Source: Candidatus Thorarchaeota archaeon
GTDB lineage: Archaea > Asgardarchaeota > Thorarchaeia > Thorarchaeales > Thorarchaeaceae
Direction of reading: 5' to 3'
DNA length: 43,810 bases
Assembly: GCA_011365025.1 (NCBI GenBank)
Contig: RDOF01000025.1
Location: forward strand, 1-43,810
Shown: in pieces, positions 24,806 through 33,594 of the stretch
How the letters are laid out: the number at the start of each line of letters is the position of its first letter
Numbering within the stretch: the stretch's first letter is position 1
The notes under the pieces: generated by a model
What the model saw: the letters and a program-made list of their open reading frames with translations, nothing else
What the model was told of the DNA's origin: nothing
The model's database searches: none
Made by a program: the position numbers and the translations under genes

Positions 24806-25516
24806 CTACTTGCTGGCATCCTTTGCCTTCCGATAACTTCTGTTGTATCTCTCTCTGAGTTCTTCCTCGGCCACTAGAGCCCCGCTAATAAATGCGAGGT
24901 CTTCTTCCGCCATCTTTCCCTCTTTGATGAGTTGGCGGCCCACCTTCTTCACCGTTTCGAGAATCTTCTGCTTTTTCTCCTTGTACTCATCCATTAGAAA
25001 GGCATGAGGACGTAGTATTGCACCTGCAAACTCCACTGTTCCATTTTCTGCCATTTCCTCAACAATGCGCAAGACAATTCCGAGGTTGTCTACTTCCCAC
25101 CAACCCCCAGTGGCAACCAGAGCAATTTTGGATATCTTCACGTCCTCATGAAACCTTGATCTGGTTCGACCATCCCTAAACTCCAGGATTGGTTCCACAA
25201 TTGGCATGAGTCGATTTAGGAAATTCTGAAAGGCACCAGGTAAAGGTGCATAGACAGGAGTCGCGAGAACAAGAATGTCTGCTTCTTTCATCTTTTCAAT
25301 TAGCATTTGCATGTCATCAGCTTGAAAGCATTCGCCAACCTTTTCAAACCAGCACTGGAAATCACCAAGGCACGGACGTATCTTGTATTTTCTTGGATAC
25401 ACAAGTTCCACAGAAGCCCCCGCTTCTTCCATCCCTTCAATGAAGGCCCCTAAGATGGTTGCTGTATAGCCCTTCTCCATTCTGGCGCTCCCATTTACCG
25501 CAAATACCTTTGTCAT
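24806..25516 (-). CDS. Flavodoxin-family NAD(P)H-dependent FMN reductase-like protein
   Basis: A 236-residue flavoprotein of the NADPH-dependent FMN reductase/iron-sulfur-flavoprotein fold. The FMN phosphate loop is NGSARMEKGYTATIL (residues about 8-22) and the second loop is ATPVYAPLPGAFQNFLNR. Cys residues in the CLGDFQCWFEKVGECF segment match the region where Fe-S flavoproteins place their cluster, but the compact CxxCxxC motif is not complete here. It probably transfers electrons between a reduced carrier and another partner. ATG 25516 is used because GGTGA lies five bases upstream; a TTG 12 bases earlier is possible. It heads a two-gene operon with a Cys-rich membrane protein, which may be its redox partner. 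Substrate unknown. Confidence 0.8.
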   Translation of the reverse strand: MTKVFAVNGSARMEKGYTATILGAFIEGMEEAGASVELVYPRKYKIRPCLGDFQCWFEKVGECFQADDMQMLIEKMKEADILVLATPVYAPLPGAFQNFLNRLMPIVEPILEFRDGRTRSRFHEDVKISKIALVATGGWWEVDNLGIVLRIVEEMAENGTVEFAGAILRPHAFLMDEYKEKKQKILETVKKVGRQLIKEGKMAEEDLAFISGALVAEEELRERYNRSYRKAKDASK

Positions 25517-25559
25517 TGCATTCACCAAGCCAAATTAAATTTCAGACAGCGGGATTGCA

Positions 25560-25569
25560 GTATAAAAAT
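25560..25569 (-). promoter_or_regulatory. Probable TATA box for the flavodoxin operon
   Basis: The minus strand reads ATTTTTATACTG, about 45 bases before ATG 25516. A transcript start near 25540 leaves a leader of about 20 bases that contains the GGTGA ribosome site. Confidence 0.45.
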
Positions 25570-25589
25570 GATGACTTTTCTTTGATTCA

Positions 25590-25612
25590 TGGCTCACGTC
25601 TTTCATGAGCCA
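25590..25612. terminator. Hairpin downstream of mtd, possible terminator
   Basis: TGGCTCA and TGAGCCA form a perfect seven-base stem with a nine-base loop. It lies 170 bases after the stop of mtd and before the flavodoxin promoter. The T-rich stretch after it on the minus strand is not immediate, so the assignment is weak. Confidence 0.3.
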
Positions 25613-25779
25613 GTGCGAGAGAGAAATAGGAGTGCAAAGCGTGGTAACCGGAAACATGGATGCTGTATGGAATTCAGGAGGCAGTGAGCTCTTTCTAGAA
25701 CTCACCGTTTCCTTAGGGACATCTCATATTGGCTGAATTGAGCGTTTCTCTCCACCGTTCCGGCACGGGCTATCGCTGC

Positions 25780-26646
25780 TTACTTGGGCTTCTCATTCAG
25801 CCCCGACTTCTTTGCGATCTTGCCAGATGAACCGTGAGGTGTGCGCAGGAGTGTGTCATTTTGCTTCTCTATCTCTCTAGCCTCATCAGCAAGTCTGGCC
25901 GCGGCTCTAAGAAGTTCATGAGCTGCTGCAACTGCAGGAACATAAACATCCGGGTCGCTCTCCTTGAAGCATGCCTTTGATGTGATATCCGCGATGGATT
26001 CTGCCATCTTGAGTGAAGCATAGGCTTTTGCATAGGCGTAGGGACTAGCAAAGCCTGCCGATTCTAGGGCTATTTCTGTCGCAAGCGTAATCGTCGGAAG
26101 ATTCAGTTTTGTACCTGCCTTCAGACTGTCCACGAGCTTGCCTATTTCTGATTGTAGGTATCGAATCACTCCCGTGCATGAGAGTATCTTAATGAGTTCG
26201 GCATTGAAGATTGCCATCTCTGTTGGGTCGAGAAATTCCTTTCTGGCTCCAATCATTGGGTCCATGGGCAGAATAATGAAACCACTGCCATCAGGAACCG
26301 ACACAACGCTCTTCCCCTTCTCATCCTTTGTATAGAATGCTTTCTTTGATGGGCCATCAGAAATCGATACCACCGGCAGCTTCTTCTTCAGCAGGTGATC
26401 TCTCGCCCCAGTAGGTCCTGGAAGTGACGCATTTGGACTAACAATTAGTACCAAACTAGGACTCATCTCTGCAAGTTTGATTGCAGCCTCTTCGCACATT
26501 TCTGGGTCCATACTGGCCCCCGATGTTACAACTCTCACTGCAATATCCTTTCTTTCTGCACGCTCATCGAGTATCAGATCCAGGAGTGGTGCAGCGCCGA
26601 TACATCCTAGTTTCAGTATCCCGATTCGACATATATCAGACATCAT
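25780..26646 (-). CDS. mtd: F420-dependent methylene-tetrahydromethanopterin dehydrogenase
   Basis: A 288-residue enzyme that interconverts methylene- and methenyl-tetrahydromethanopterin with coenzyme F420 (EC 1.5.98.1), a step of the archaeal C1 branch of the Wood-Ljungdahl pathway. The N-terminal IGILKLGCIGAAPLLDLILDE and the later PNASLPGPTGARDHL and PMIGARKEFLDPTEMA segments match Mtd closely. The length is near the usual 275-285. The ribosome site AGGAG lies five to eight bases before two adjacent ATG codons (26646 and 26643); either may be the start, and a TTG just upstream is inside the spacing. The gene stands alone beside the acetyl-CoA hydrolase/transferase gene. Its presence shows the methanopterin-type methyl branch, not the tetrahydrofolate type. 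Confidence 0.93.
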   Translation of the reverse strand: MMSDICRIGILKLGCIGAAPLLDLILDERAERKDIAVRVVTSGASMDPEMCEEAAIKLAEMSPSLVLIVSPNASLPGPTGARDHLLKKKLPVVSISDGPSKKAFYTKDEKGKSVVSVPDGSGFIILPMDPMIGARKEFLDPTEMAIFNAELIKILSCTGVIRYLQSEIGKLVDSLKAGTKLNLPTITLATEIALESAGFASPYAYAKAYASLKMAESIADITSKACFKESDPDVYVPAVAAAHELLRAAARLADEAREIEKQNDTLLRTPHGSSGKIAKKSGLNEKPK

Positions 26647-26683
26647 CAAATCTCCTCTGGAAGCATTCCAACTCCAACGCCAT

Positions 26684-26691
26684 CATAAAAT
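26684..26691 (-). promoter_or_regulatory. Possible TATA box for mtd
   Basis: On the minus strand the sequence reads CATTTTATGATG, about 40 bases before the start codon, with the GAGGAG ribosome site between the predicted transcript start and the ATG. Confidence 0.3.
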
Positions 26692-26752
26692 GATTTTGGT
26701 TCTGCTTGAGCTGAATATTGATGCCAAACCAGAACGAATCCGACCTGAATTT

Positions 26753-28642
26753 TTAGAGTCTCAAGATGAAGGTGTACTGATTATCATCAATGCTTAGTCT
26801 GCTCTCAATGAGCTTCCCCGTTCTATGTATGAAGTTAATCATTGGAACATTCTTCGGATGCACATATGCAATGAATGCGTTGACCCCCTTGCTCTTAGCA
26901 ATACGCATCATATGGTTCAGAAGAAATGTGCCAATACCGCGATTCTGATACTCGTCCTTTATGAGCAACGCAAATTCAGCCTGATTTGTACTCCTATTTA
27001 GTAGATATCTCCCAGCACCAATAATCTTCTCGCAGGATCCTTCATTTCCGTTCCCTACCACTGCGACGAGGGAAATATCCGATTCCTGGTCAACATAGTA
27101 GAACTCCTGCAACGTCTGTCGCTTTAAACTCCTTAAGGGTGTCAGAAACCTGAAGAATATGGAGTCTTCACTGAGCCCATAAAACAGCTCCTTGATTCGA
27201 TCGCTGTCATCGGGTCTGATAAGGCGCACATGAACACTAATTGACCCATCAGGCATTTCAGCCTCGGTGATGGCCTCATACTCAATTGGGAAATAGGTTC
27301 CTCGTACCAGAAATGGCACTTGGTCTTCGAATACATACTTCATTTCTTTGGCTGCCTCGAGTAGACCATTTCTGAATTTGGGATGGGCAATAGCTATGAG
27401 TGATAGGACTCTCTCCCGAATTGTCTTACCTCTAAGAGCAGCAAGCCCATATTCAGTGATAATCACATCCACATCTCCTCTCGTTGTGACTACTCCAGCA
27501 CCCTCACTTAATCGGGGCACAATCTTGGATACTGTGCCTTGTAATGCGGTGGATTTCACGCAGATTATGGATTTCCCTCCTTCAGATCTCGATGCCCCTC
27601 GAATGAAGTCCACTTGCCCCCCTATTCCACTGTAGAAAGCGTGACCAATCGAATCAGAACAGACTTGCCCTGTTAGGTCAACTTCCAAGGCTGAGTTAAT
27701 TGCCACCATTTTCCGATTCTGGCTAATCACCGTTGGGTCGTTTACATATGATGTTTCTCTAAACTCGAATTGCGGATTGTTGTTCACAAACTCGTAGAGC
27801 TTCTCAGTTCCCATCGCAAAACTTGCTATTACTTTGCCACGGTTGATGCTCTTTTTTTGGTTTGTGACAATACCGCTCTCTATCAAGTCGATAATACTAT
27901 CACTGAAGGTCTCGGTATGAATGCCTAGGTCTCTAACTCCTGAATCAATGAGATTATCTGTAACTGCCTTTGCTACAGTCCCAATCCCCACCTCGATTGT
28001 TGATTCATTCTCTACGAGTCTCGCTGCATACTCGCCAATCTTGTTCTTTCGTTCGCTAACTTCTGGAGTGTTGAACTCGCGCAGTGGCTCTGTGAATGGC
28101 ACCATATAATCCAATTCCTTGACATCCACGAAGGAATCACCATGGGTCACAGGCATCCGCTCGTTGACTTGTGCAATTACAAGGTCCGCATGCTCCACTC
28201 CTGCTTTTGTGATGTCAACTGAAATACCTAAGGAGCAAAACCCGAATTCATCGGGTGGGCTCACCTGTACCAACGCCACGTCAAGAGGTATTCTTCTTGT
28301 TCTGAATAGGAATGGAATCTCTGAGAGTGGTGCAGGTGTGTAATCCGCGCGGCCCTCGGATATTGCGCTTCGGATATTATCTGACACAAAAAACGTGTTA
28401 TGTCTGAACTGCGTTTGAAACTGAGGATCAGCTGATGGTGTGTTTCCAATTGTGAGCAGGTGGAGAATCTCATTGTCTGCCATTGCTCTTGCGTTCTTAC
28501 TTAGCTCCTGGACAAGATGGTATGGCACTCCACAACCTGTCCCAAGGAAAATTCGTGTTCCCCTTCCAATCTTGGAGAGGGCAACCTTGGCCGGTACTAC
28601 TTTGTCTTTGTACCTTTCAGTCCAGTTTTCCATGACAGCCAT
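26753..28642 (-). CDS. Acetyl-CoA hydrolase/transferase fused to a GNAT acetyltransferase
   Basis: A 629-residue fusion. The N-terminal about 440 residues are an acetyl-CoA hydrolase/4-hydroxybutyrate CoA-transferase-type enzyme: the GCGVPYHLVQEL start, QVSPPDEFGFCSLGISVD, the region with the likely catalytic Glu in LGIHTETFSDS, and the GGQVDFIRGASRSEGGKSI motif. Such enzymes move CoA between acyl groups. Residues about 465-629 form a GNAT N-acetyltransferase, with the acetyl-CoA loop in KDEYQNRGIGTFLLNHM. The fusion could link CoA transfer to acetylation of a protein or small molecule. ATG 28642 is chosen because GGTGGA lies seven bases upstream; GTG 28654 is inside that site. A TATA-like box is seen at about 28700. 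It stands beside the acetyl-CoA-making CODH/ACS genes. Confidence 0.88.
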   Translation of the reverse strand: MAVMENWTERYKDKVVPAKVALSKIGRGTRIFLGTGCGVPYHLVQELSKNARAMADNEILHLLTIGNTPSADPQFQTQFRHNTFFVSDNIRSAISEGRADYTPAPLSEIPFLFRTRRIPLDVALVQVSPPDEFGFCSLGISVDITKAGVEHADLVIAQVNERMPVTHGDSFVDVKELDYMVPFTEPLREFNTPEVSERKNKIGEYAARLVENESTIEVGIGTVAKAVTDNLIDSGVRDLGIHTETFSDSIIDLIESGIVTNQKKSINRGKVIASFAMGTEKLYEFVNNNPQFEFRETSYVNDPTVISQNRKMVAINSALEVDLTGQVCSDSIGHAFYSGIGGQVDFIRGASRSEGGKSIICVKSTALQGTVSKIVPRLSEGAGVVTTRGDVDVIITEYGLAALRGKTIRERVLSLIAIAHPKFRNGLLEAAKEMKYVFEDQVPFLVRGTYFPIEYEAITEAEMPDGSISVHVRLIRPDDSDRIKELFYGLSEDSIFFRFLTPLRSLKRQTLQEFYYVDQESDISLVAVVGNGNEGSCEKIIGAGRYLLNRSTNQAEFALLIKDEYQNRGIGTFLLNHMMRIAKSKGVNAFIAYVHPKNVPMINFIHRTGKLIESRLSIDDNQYTFILRL

Positions 28643-28698
28643 TCGGTATTCCACCGTATATCTTCAAACAATGTACCAACAGCAATTTGAGACTTTCG

Positions 28699-28708
28699 GG
28701 ATATATTG
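28699..28708 (-). promoter_or_regulatory. Probable TATA box for the CoA-transferase/GNAT gene
   Basis: The minus strand reads ACAATATATCCC, about 60 bases before ATG 28642. A start about 25 bases downstream would leave a leader of about 30 bases with GGTGGA as the ribosome site. It implies that the gene can be transcribed apart from the cdh operon. Confidence 0.45.
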
Positions 28709-28718
28709 TCAGGCCTCC

Positions 28719-29528
28719 TCACGAACTCCTGCCTAAGAGCTTGAGAAGTGTAGCCTCGCCCAAAAGACCAAGCCGTTCAGCAATCAATTCCGCAGCCTGC
28801 ACGGACGGAGAATTAAAGGGGATTTCCGATATTGGTTTTCCCTCATAGTTTGCTTTTGATAGCTCATTATCCTGAGGTATCATCCCCATGAGTTCGAGCT
28901 GCTCTCCCTCCAGTCTGCTTCTCAAGTCCTCCTCCATTCCTTCAGGGAATCTATTCCCAATAACCACAATTTTCTTGAACTCGATATGCACCTCCTTGGC
29001 AAGGTCTCTGATTCTTATGGCAGCTTCATATGCAGCCCTTGACGCGTCAACAAGGATAATGAGCAGATCCACATTTCTATTTGTCCTCCTACTAAGGTGT
29101 TCCAGTCCTGCGCTCATATCCAAAAGAGTGATTTCGTAATTCCTGCTTAGCCTATCCAGTATCTGCGTAAGGAGTCGATTCACGAAGCAGTAACATCCCT
29201 CTCCTTCTGTTCTGCCCATTGCGAGAAAATCGAACCGGTCTCCTTCCAGAAGCGATGCGAAAATTTCTCCCTCGAGTACATCCTGCTTTGCTACGGAACT
29301 CGAGATTGCACCATTATCGATGTTCTTGCGAAGTCTTGTAGCAACGGAGCCAACCGTATCAGATACTTCAACACCTAGTGCACGCGGCAGATTCATCACA
29401 GGGTCAGCGTCCACAACAAGAAGACTCCTCTTTGTCTTCTCAGATATAATACGGGTGAGCAGAGCTGCTGCCGATGTCTTTCCCGTACCACCTTTGCCTG
29501 CTATTGAAATTACTAGATGTTCTTTCAT
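28719..29528 (-). CDS. cooC: CooC-type nickel-insertion ATPase (first copy)
   Basis: A 269-residue MinD/ParA-type P-loop ATPase. The deviant Walker A motif GKGGTGKT (residues 11-18) has the signature lysine, and the VVDADP strand follows. A C-x-C pair (C112 and C114, GEGCYCF) is the nickel-binding site of CooC proteins. CooC loads nickel into the C cluster of CODH (and probably the A cluster of acetyl-CoA synthase) using ATP-driven dimerisation. The gene begins 53 bases after the stop of cdhE and shares its direction, so it is likely the last gene of the cdh operon. ATG 29528 has AGGA upstream; a TTG 21 bases earlier is less likely. This copy lacks the CP after the motif that the second copy has. 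Confidence 0.88.
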   Translation of the reverse strand: MKEHLVISIAGKGGTGKTSAAALLTRIISEKTKRSLLVVDADPVMNLPRALGVEVSDTVGSVATRLRKNIDNGAISSSVAKQDVLEGEIFASLLEGDRFDFLAMGRTEGEGCYCFVNRLLTQILDRLSRNYEITLLDMSAGLEHLSRRTNRNVDLLIILVDASRAAYEAAIRIRDLAKEVHIEFKKIVVIGNRFPEGMEEDLRSRLEGEQLELMGMIPQDNELSKANYEGKPISEIPFNSPSVQAAELIAERLGLLGEATLLKLLGRSS

Positions 29529-29581
29529 TCTTTTCTTTCCTATGTGCAATCATACCACACGTTTATTTCGAGTTGATACGC

Positions 29582-30997
29582 CTACTCTTCCTTCCATTTT
29601 CCTTCCTGAAGATACTTGGGAATTCCGCTTGAGTCTTTGGGTCCAACTTTGAGTGTCCAGCCAGAGGCTTCTTCGGTTTCACCACTGATACGGGCAGCCA
29701 TCCCCGGACTTATTAGTATCCGATGCTTCACCTTCTCTCCGACTCCATACTCCTGAAGGGCCTCTGCCACTTTTTCTGCGGTTAGCTTTCGCCCTGCGAC
29801 TGCTGACTGAACGCTCATTCCTTCAGTGTCCACTACTAGCAAGTACGCATTGACTCCTGCCTGTTTTATGTCGCTCTCCACTGTGAAAAAGGTCAGCGCG
29901 AAATTCGTAGTGTACATCACTGGGGCATCAGGACCGACATCCCCATACTCGACAAGTCCCGCTTCAACCGCAACCGGCTTCACAGGGTCGGTGTAAAGAT
30001 TACTCCTGAGGAACGTTAATGGAAGGTTCGTCCACATGTCAAGACTGTGAAGGACTATAATGTCAGAGTATCTCACAATCGAGGCTGCCGCAGTCAGAAC
30101 TTCATCCCATTTTGTGAGTTCGGGGGCGGTTCCTTCTTGGTAGTCTGCCCACACGGAGATTGGAGTCGAGAGTATAGGAAATCCAAGCAACTCATTGCCT
30201 TCGATGGTTGCTGAGCGTCGCAGTTGAGTGAAATTATCTACAGTCGCGCCCAATCCTATCCCTGAAATTGTACCTGGGTCAAGGACTATCTCATTTACAC
30301 CAAGTGCGCGCAAGGTGTTGACGAGGGTGGCTAACTCATTCAGATTTCCCGGGGCACGAGCAACCAATGGCAAATCATGTTTTGTTGCGATTTCGCCTAC
30401 CTTTAACCAGGTGTCAAGAGTCGCAGCATATAACAGAGGACGCTTGTGTGCAATAGCCATTGCAGATGCAGCAAGCATATCCGGGTCTAAGGAGCAGAGA
30501 ATGACCGGCCAATCAGACACGTCGGTGACTTTCTTCGCTGCGTTTGCGAAGGTTCTAGGATCTTTCGATACGCCTCGTAGGGCAAACCCATCAAGGCGGA
30601 GATTTTGCCCAATGTAGGTATATGTCCAGTCCTCAATCGCCTTGACCCTCTTTGTCATTTCCTCTGAATCAAGAGTGTCGGGGACATCAATGAATATCGA
30701 TGTGGGATTGGAATAGCGAAGGTCATGTCTATAGAGAACAAGCTTTCCTCCTATGCTGACTGCCTTCTCGCCTTCACCAATTACAACCTCTCTTACGGGT
30801 GGACGAACAAGCGCTTCAAGCTTGGTTAGCTTCTTGGCGTACTTGCTTTCTTTGTAGAGCGGTGCGCATGCTTTGAGCTTAACAGTATGCTCTGCCATCT
30901 TTGTAGCAAAGGCCATACAGTTTGCTTCTCCACACTCCTTGCAGTTTGTTCCAGGAAGGAGTGGATAGATGTCCAAGGGGCCAGGGAGTTTTGCCAT
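29582..30997 (-). CDS. cdhE: CODH/ACS gamma subunit (large corrinoid Fe-S protein subunit)
   Basis: A 471-residue subunit of the corrinoid iron-sulfur protein. It carries a TIM-barrel and a C-terminal corrinoid-binding part, and accepts the methyl group from methyl-H4MPT for transfer to the acetyl-CoA synthase. The N-terminal four-Fe domain has its ligands at C19, C22, C27 and C44 (TNCKECGEANC and then KAC). The corrinoid-binding region near the C-terminus includes ADYQEGTAPELTKWD earlier and TTNFALTFFTVESDI. The ATG at 30997 overlaps the cdhD stop by one base (TAATG) and has GGAGGGTG upstream, so the longer TTG form at 31030 is rejected. Length is in the usual range. Confidence 0.93.
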   Translation of the reverse strand: MAKLPGPLDIYPLLPGTNCKECGEANCMAFATKMAEHTVKLKACAPLYKESKYAKKLTKLEALVRPPVREVVIGEGEKAVSIGGKLVLYRHDLRYSNPTSIFIDVPDTLDSEEMTKRVKAIEDWTYTYIGQNLRLDGFALRGVSKDPRTFANAAKKVTDVSDWPVILCSLDPDMLAASAMAIAHKRPLLYAATLDTWLKVGEIATKHDLPLVARAPGNLNELATLVNTLRALGVNEIVLDPGTISGIGLGATVDNFTQLRRSATIEGNELLGFPILSTPISVWADYQEGTAPELTKWDEVLTAAASIVRYSDIIVLHSLDMWTNLPLTFLRSNLYTDPVKPVAVEAGLVEYGDVGPDAPVMYTTNFALTFFTVESDIKQAGVNAYLLVVDTEGMSVQSAVAGRKLTAEKVAEALQEYGVGEKVKHRILISPGMAARISGETEEASGWTLKVGPKDSSGIPKYLQEGKWKEE

Positions 30998-32190
30998 TAT
31001 GCACCCTCCGGAATTTGCATTGACGTCCAATCAGGATAATCCTCTGGAGTGGTTTTTCGGTGTTCTTGCAGCCAGTTAATGAGGTCGTGAACTGTCTTTA
31101 TCGCTGCAGGATGCATCATCATGAAGAGGTCATTTCCAGCAAGCAGCAACGCTAAGGCAGTCACACTCTCCCAGATGGGCCCTCTAAGTTCGCGCGGCCC
31201 AAGCTCAGGCACGTTAAGCCAAGCCTCCCTAGCAGCCCACGCATTTGTTGTCCCCGAGCTTATGGGATACTGGAGCTCGGAATCGCCCAACAAACCTCCT
31301 AGACGCATCCTTTGCATCATTGTGAAAGCATACTCAAGTCCATAACCTAAGGCGGCTGTTGTAGGGTCAATCACTATCTGATCTGGTCTCAGCCATTCAA
31401 TAAGCCTACGGTTGAGTTCTTTCTGCTGATTGATATCAAGTGAAGTCCACGACAATACAACCTGATCATGTTTCTTTGCGGCCTCCGCTATAGGCTCGTA
31501 GACATCAACAGTGGCCGAACATAGGAGAGTGCGTTCTCCTTCGCAGACTTCGGCAGCCTTTGCAAGCACCGGCCCATCTTTCTCTGGATCACCTGCCGAC
31601 CCAATAAGAATTGGTACTTTAACTGCCTGCAATACCTCTTCAATCGTCTTTGCTGCATCTGAGGGCGAGGTATCCCCAAGCTGTCTATCTGTGCTGATCA
31701 AGTGAAGAGTTACGAGGTCTGCACCAAACTTGTTAACGACTAGCTTTGCCCACTCCGCAGGGTCTTCCATGACTTCCTTGTAGTGCATCTTTACCGCCTT
31801 TGCAAGTGAGATTGGCATGTCAAAGACATCAGCTGCAACAATAGGCAGACGCTTTGGGGGAGCTTGGAAGAGATCCCATGCAGGAGCAGAGTGCCCACCA
31901 ATCGTGAGCGCCTTGCTTCTGGTCCCTCCCTGTCCCTTTGTGGCTCCAATCGTGATTTCATGGATGGATGAGGTGTATACGCCAGATGGAGTTGAGAACT
32001 CGGCTGGTATCAGGGACTTCGGAGCTGCAATTGCGGCCTTGGTAGCATACTTGGCAAGCTGCTGGACGACAGGTTTCAGTGCCAGCCTGAGTTCATCTAC
32101 CTCTATAGTGACATTCTCCAGAGTGAGTTCAGCAAAATCCCCGAAAAGCTCATCCAAAGTGGGCTCTTTCTGATTCTTTGAAGTGGTCAT
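30997..32190 (-). CDS. cdhD: CODH/ACS delta subunit (small corrinoid Fe-S protein subunit)
   Basis: A 397-residue TIM-barrel subunit of the corrinoid iron-sulfur protein, partner of CdhE. Typical segments are GGHSAPAWDLFQAPPKRLPIV, the DVFDMPISLAKAVKMHYKE helix and WLRPDQIVIDPTTAALGYGLEYAFT. It helps hold the corrinoid cofactor that carries the methyl group. The ATG start overlaps the cdhC stop (ATGA), and the stop overlaps the cdhE start (TAATG), so translation is coupled on both sides. Confidence 0.93.
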   Translation of the reverse strand: MTTSKNQKEPTLDELFGDFAELTLENVTIEVDELRLALKPVVQQLAKYATKAAIAAPKSLIPAEFSTPSGVYTSSIHEITIGATKGQGGTRSKALTIGGHSAPAWDLFQAPPKRLPIVAADVFDMPISLAKAVKMHYKEVMEDPAEWAKLVVNKFGADLVTLHLISTDRQLGDTSPSDAAKTIEEVLQAVKVPILIGSAGDPEKDGPVLAKAAEVCEGERTLLCSATVDVYEPIAEAAKKHDQVVLSWTSLDINQQKELNRRLIEWLRPDQIVIDPTTAALGYGLEYAFTMMQRMRLGGLLGDSELQYPISSGTTNAWAAREAWLNVPELGPRELRGPIWESVTALALLLAGNDLFMMMHPAAIKTVHDLINWLQEHRKTTPEDYPDWTSMQIPEGA

Positions 32191-33593
32191 TTCTTTTTGT
32201 CACCTTTTCCTGTTCTCCGGATGATGACTTTCTCGGCATAGATCTTGGCATTCTTGAAGATAATCTCTAGGCCCCCGCCTACCCCTCCTACTCTTGCCGT
32301 GAACTCTCCCGGAACTGAAACATAGTCATCGGTATCGTTAAGGGCCAGCCCCGTTTCTTCATCCTCTGTTTCAAGCTCTACCCACCGCTCAACAACAGGA
32401 TGTGATTTGTCCTGGAGAAAGCTCTTGAGATCCCCAACTGTCATGGCATCTTTCTCGGTGGCAATTTTTCCCGCCAATTCCTCCGGAATGTATTCAAGGA
32501 CTCGCTCTCTAACTGCCTCTGGTACCCAAACAATGCGATTCCAACCACCATCAACTTGGAGAAACTTTGGTGACCTCATATATTCTATTGAAATTCCATG
32601 AAACCCGGGTACCTGTCTCCCTCCAGCTGTTGAGTCTGCAAGGCTGGAGAATGGCAGTCCATTAACGGTTTCGCCTTTGAAATCCCTATGAACAATACCA
32701 AGGCCATCTACTTCCGGTATCACGAATGCAATTGCTTCAAAGCAGCCACAACTTGTATGAGGTTTCTCAAAGGCGCTATAAAGCGCAACCGAGTTTATTT
32801 TTCCGAGAGATTTCTCAGTATAAAGTTGGTCTACGCCAGTGTATTCGCCACGAAACTCATCGATTGTGTCACCTTTCGGGATTGAATAAAGAGGCCCCTT
32901 AGGATCAACTCGTGCAGCAGCACGGCCATCGAACCAGCTGATTGCTCCACAGTTCGCGTATCTTTGGGGTGTTATGGTGCATACATGGGTTGGGGCAAAT
33001 GATTGGCATAGGGAGCATCCATAGAATGTGTCTACTTCTGCATCGCTCAGACCACGAGCTCGTGCATCGCGCTCGTCGTATCTTTTTATGGCTTCATCAT
33101 ATCGTTTCGCCACTTCTTCAGGATCTGTAATGAAAGTGACCTGTATTCTTTCTATGATATTCATCTCACTCTTGAAGAGCCGAATTAGGACCTTGCCCAG
33201 GTATTCCAGAGAATTGAATCCTTTTTCAAAGGACTTCTTGCTGAGTCGAATCCAGATGTCGTACCTCTGATTGAGATGCATCATCCCTTCTACGAAGTTC
33301 ACATATTCGTGGACTCGTCTTTCAATGACTCCCTCTAAATCAGGTTCAATCTCTTTTCCTGCCACCTCAATGAAGATGCCGAAAGGATGGTAGGTTCCTT
33401 CCTTCATATCTTTCAAATCCGGGCCGATGATGGTGATTTTGCCATCCTCGATTTCATCCATTGTGCGTGCCAAAGCAAGTTCATATTTCTTCTCCATGGT
33501 GGGACCACCGAGTTCAACAAACATGTCTTTGCCTCGTACCCGCTCGCCTTCGTATACAACACCAATGTCTACTGGAATATCATCAAATGACAT
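32187..33593 (-). CDS. cdhC: Acetyl-CoA synthase (CODH/ACS beta subunit)
   Basis: A 468-residue acetyl-CoA synthase subunit that joins CO, a methyl group and CoA at the nickel-containing A cluster. The A-cluster cysteines are seen at C193 and C196 (GCSLC), C205 (THVC), C215 (YANCG) and the CGC pair at C282-C284 (HTSCGCF), which binds the distal nickel. The archaeal form lacks the N-terminal CODH-binding domain found in bacterial AcsB. ATG 33593 is chosen because AGGAGGTG precedes it; a GTG at 33605 lies inside that site. The ATG is one base after the cdhB stop. The C-terminus is Lys-rich (TGKGDKKK). The stop overlaps cdhD. Confidence 0.95.
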   Translation of the reverse strand: MSFDDIPVDIGVVYEGERVRGKDMFVELGGPTMEKKYELALARTMDEIEDGKITIIGPDLKDMKEGTYHPFGIFIEVAGKEIEPDLEGVIERRVHEYVNFVEGMMHLNQRYDIWIRLSKKSFEKGFNSLEYLGKVLIRLFKSEMNIIERIQVTFITDPEEVAKRYDEAIKRYDERDARARGLSDAEVDTFYGCSLCQSFAPTHVCTITPQRYANCGAISWFDGRAAARVDPKGPLYSIPKGDTIDEFRGEYTGVDQLYTEKSLGKINSVALYSAFEKPHTSCGCFEAIAFVIPEVDGLGIVHRDFKGETVNGLPFSSLADSTAGGRQVPGFHGISIEYMRSPKFLQVDGGWNRIVWVPEAVRERVLEYIPEELAGKIATEKDAMTVGDLKSFLQDKSHPVVERWVELETEDEETGLALNDTDDYVSVPGEFTARVGGVGGGLEIIFKNAKIYAEKVIIRRTGKGDKKK

Positions 33594-33594
33594 T

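Larger units (their letters stand above)
25529..25779. other. Intergenic region with a promoter and a hairpin, no supported gene
   Basis: This 251-base gap contains a TATA-like box at about 25560-25569 and a hairpin that pairs TGGCTCA (25590-25596) with TGAGCCA (25606-25612). A 43-codon plus-strand frame (25605-25736) has no recognisable protein and is not counted as a gene. Confidence 0.45.

Noticed and set aside
25605..25736. 43-codon plus-strand frame near a TATA-like box
   Set aside because: The protein has no recognisable features and no ribosome site. The TATA box fits the flavodoxin gene on the other strand better.
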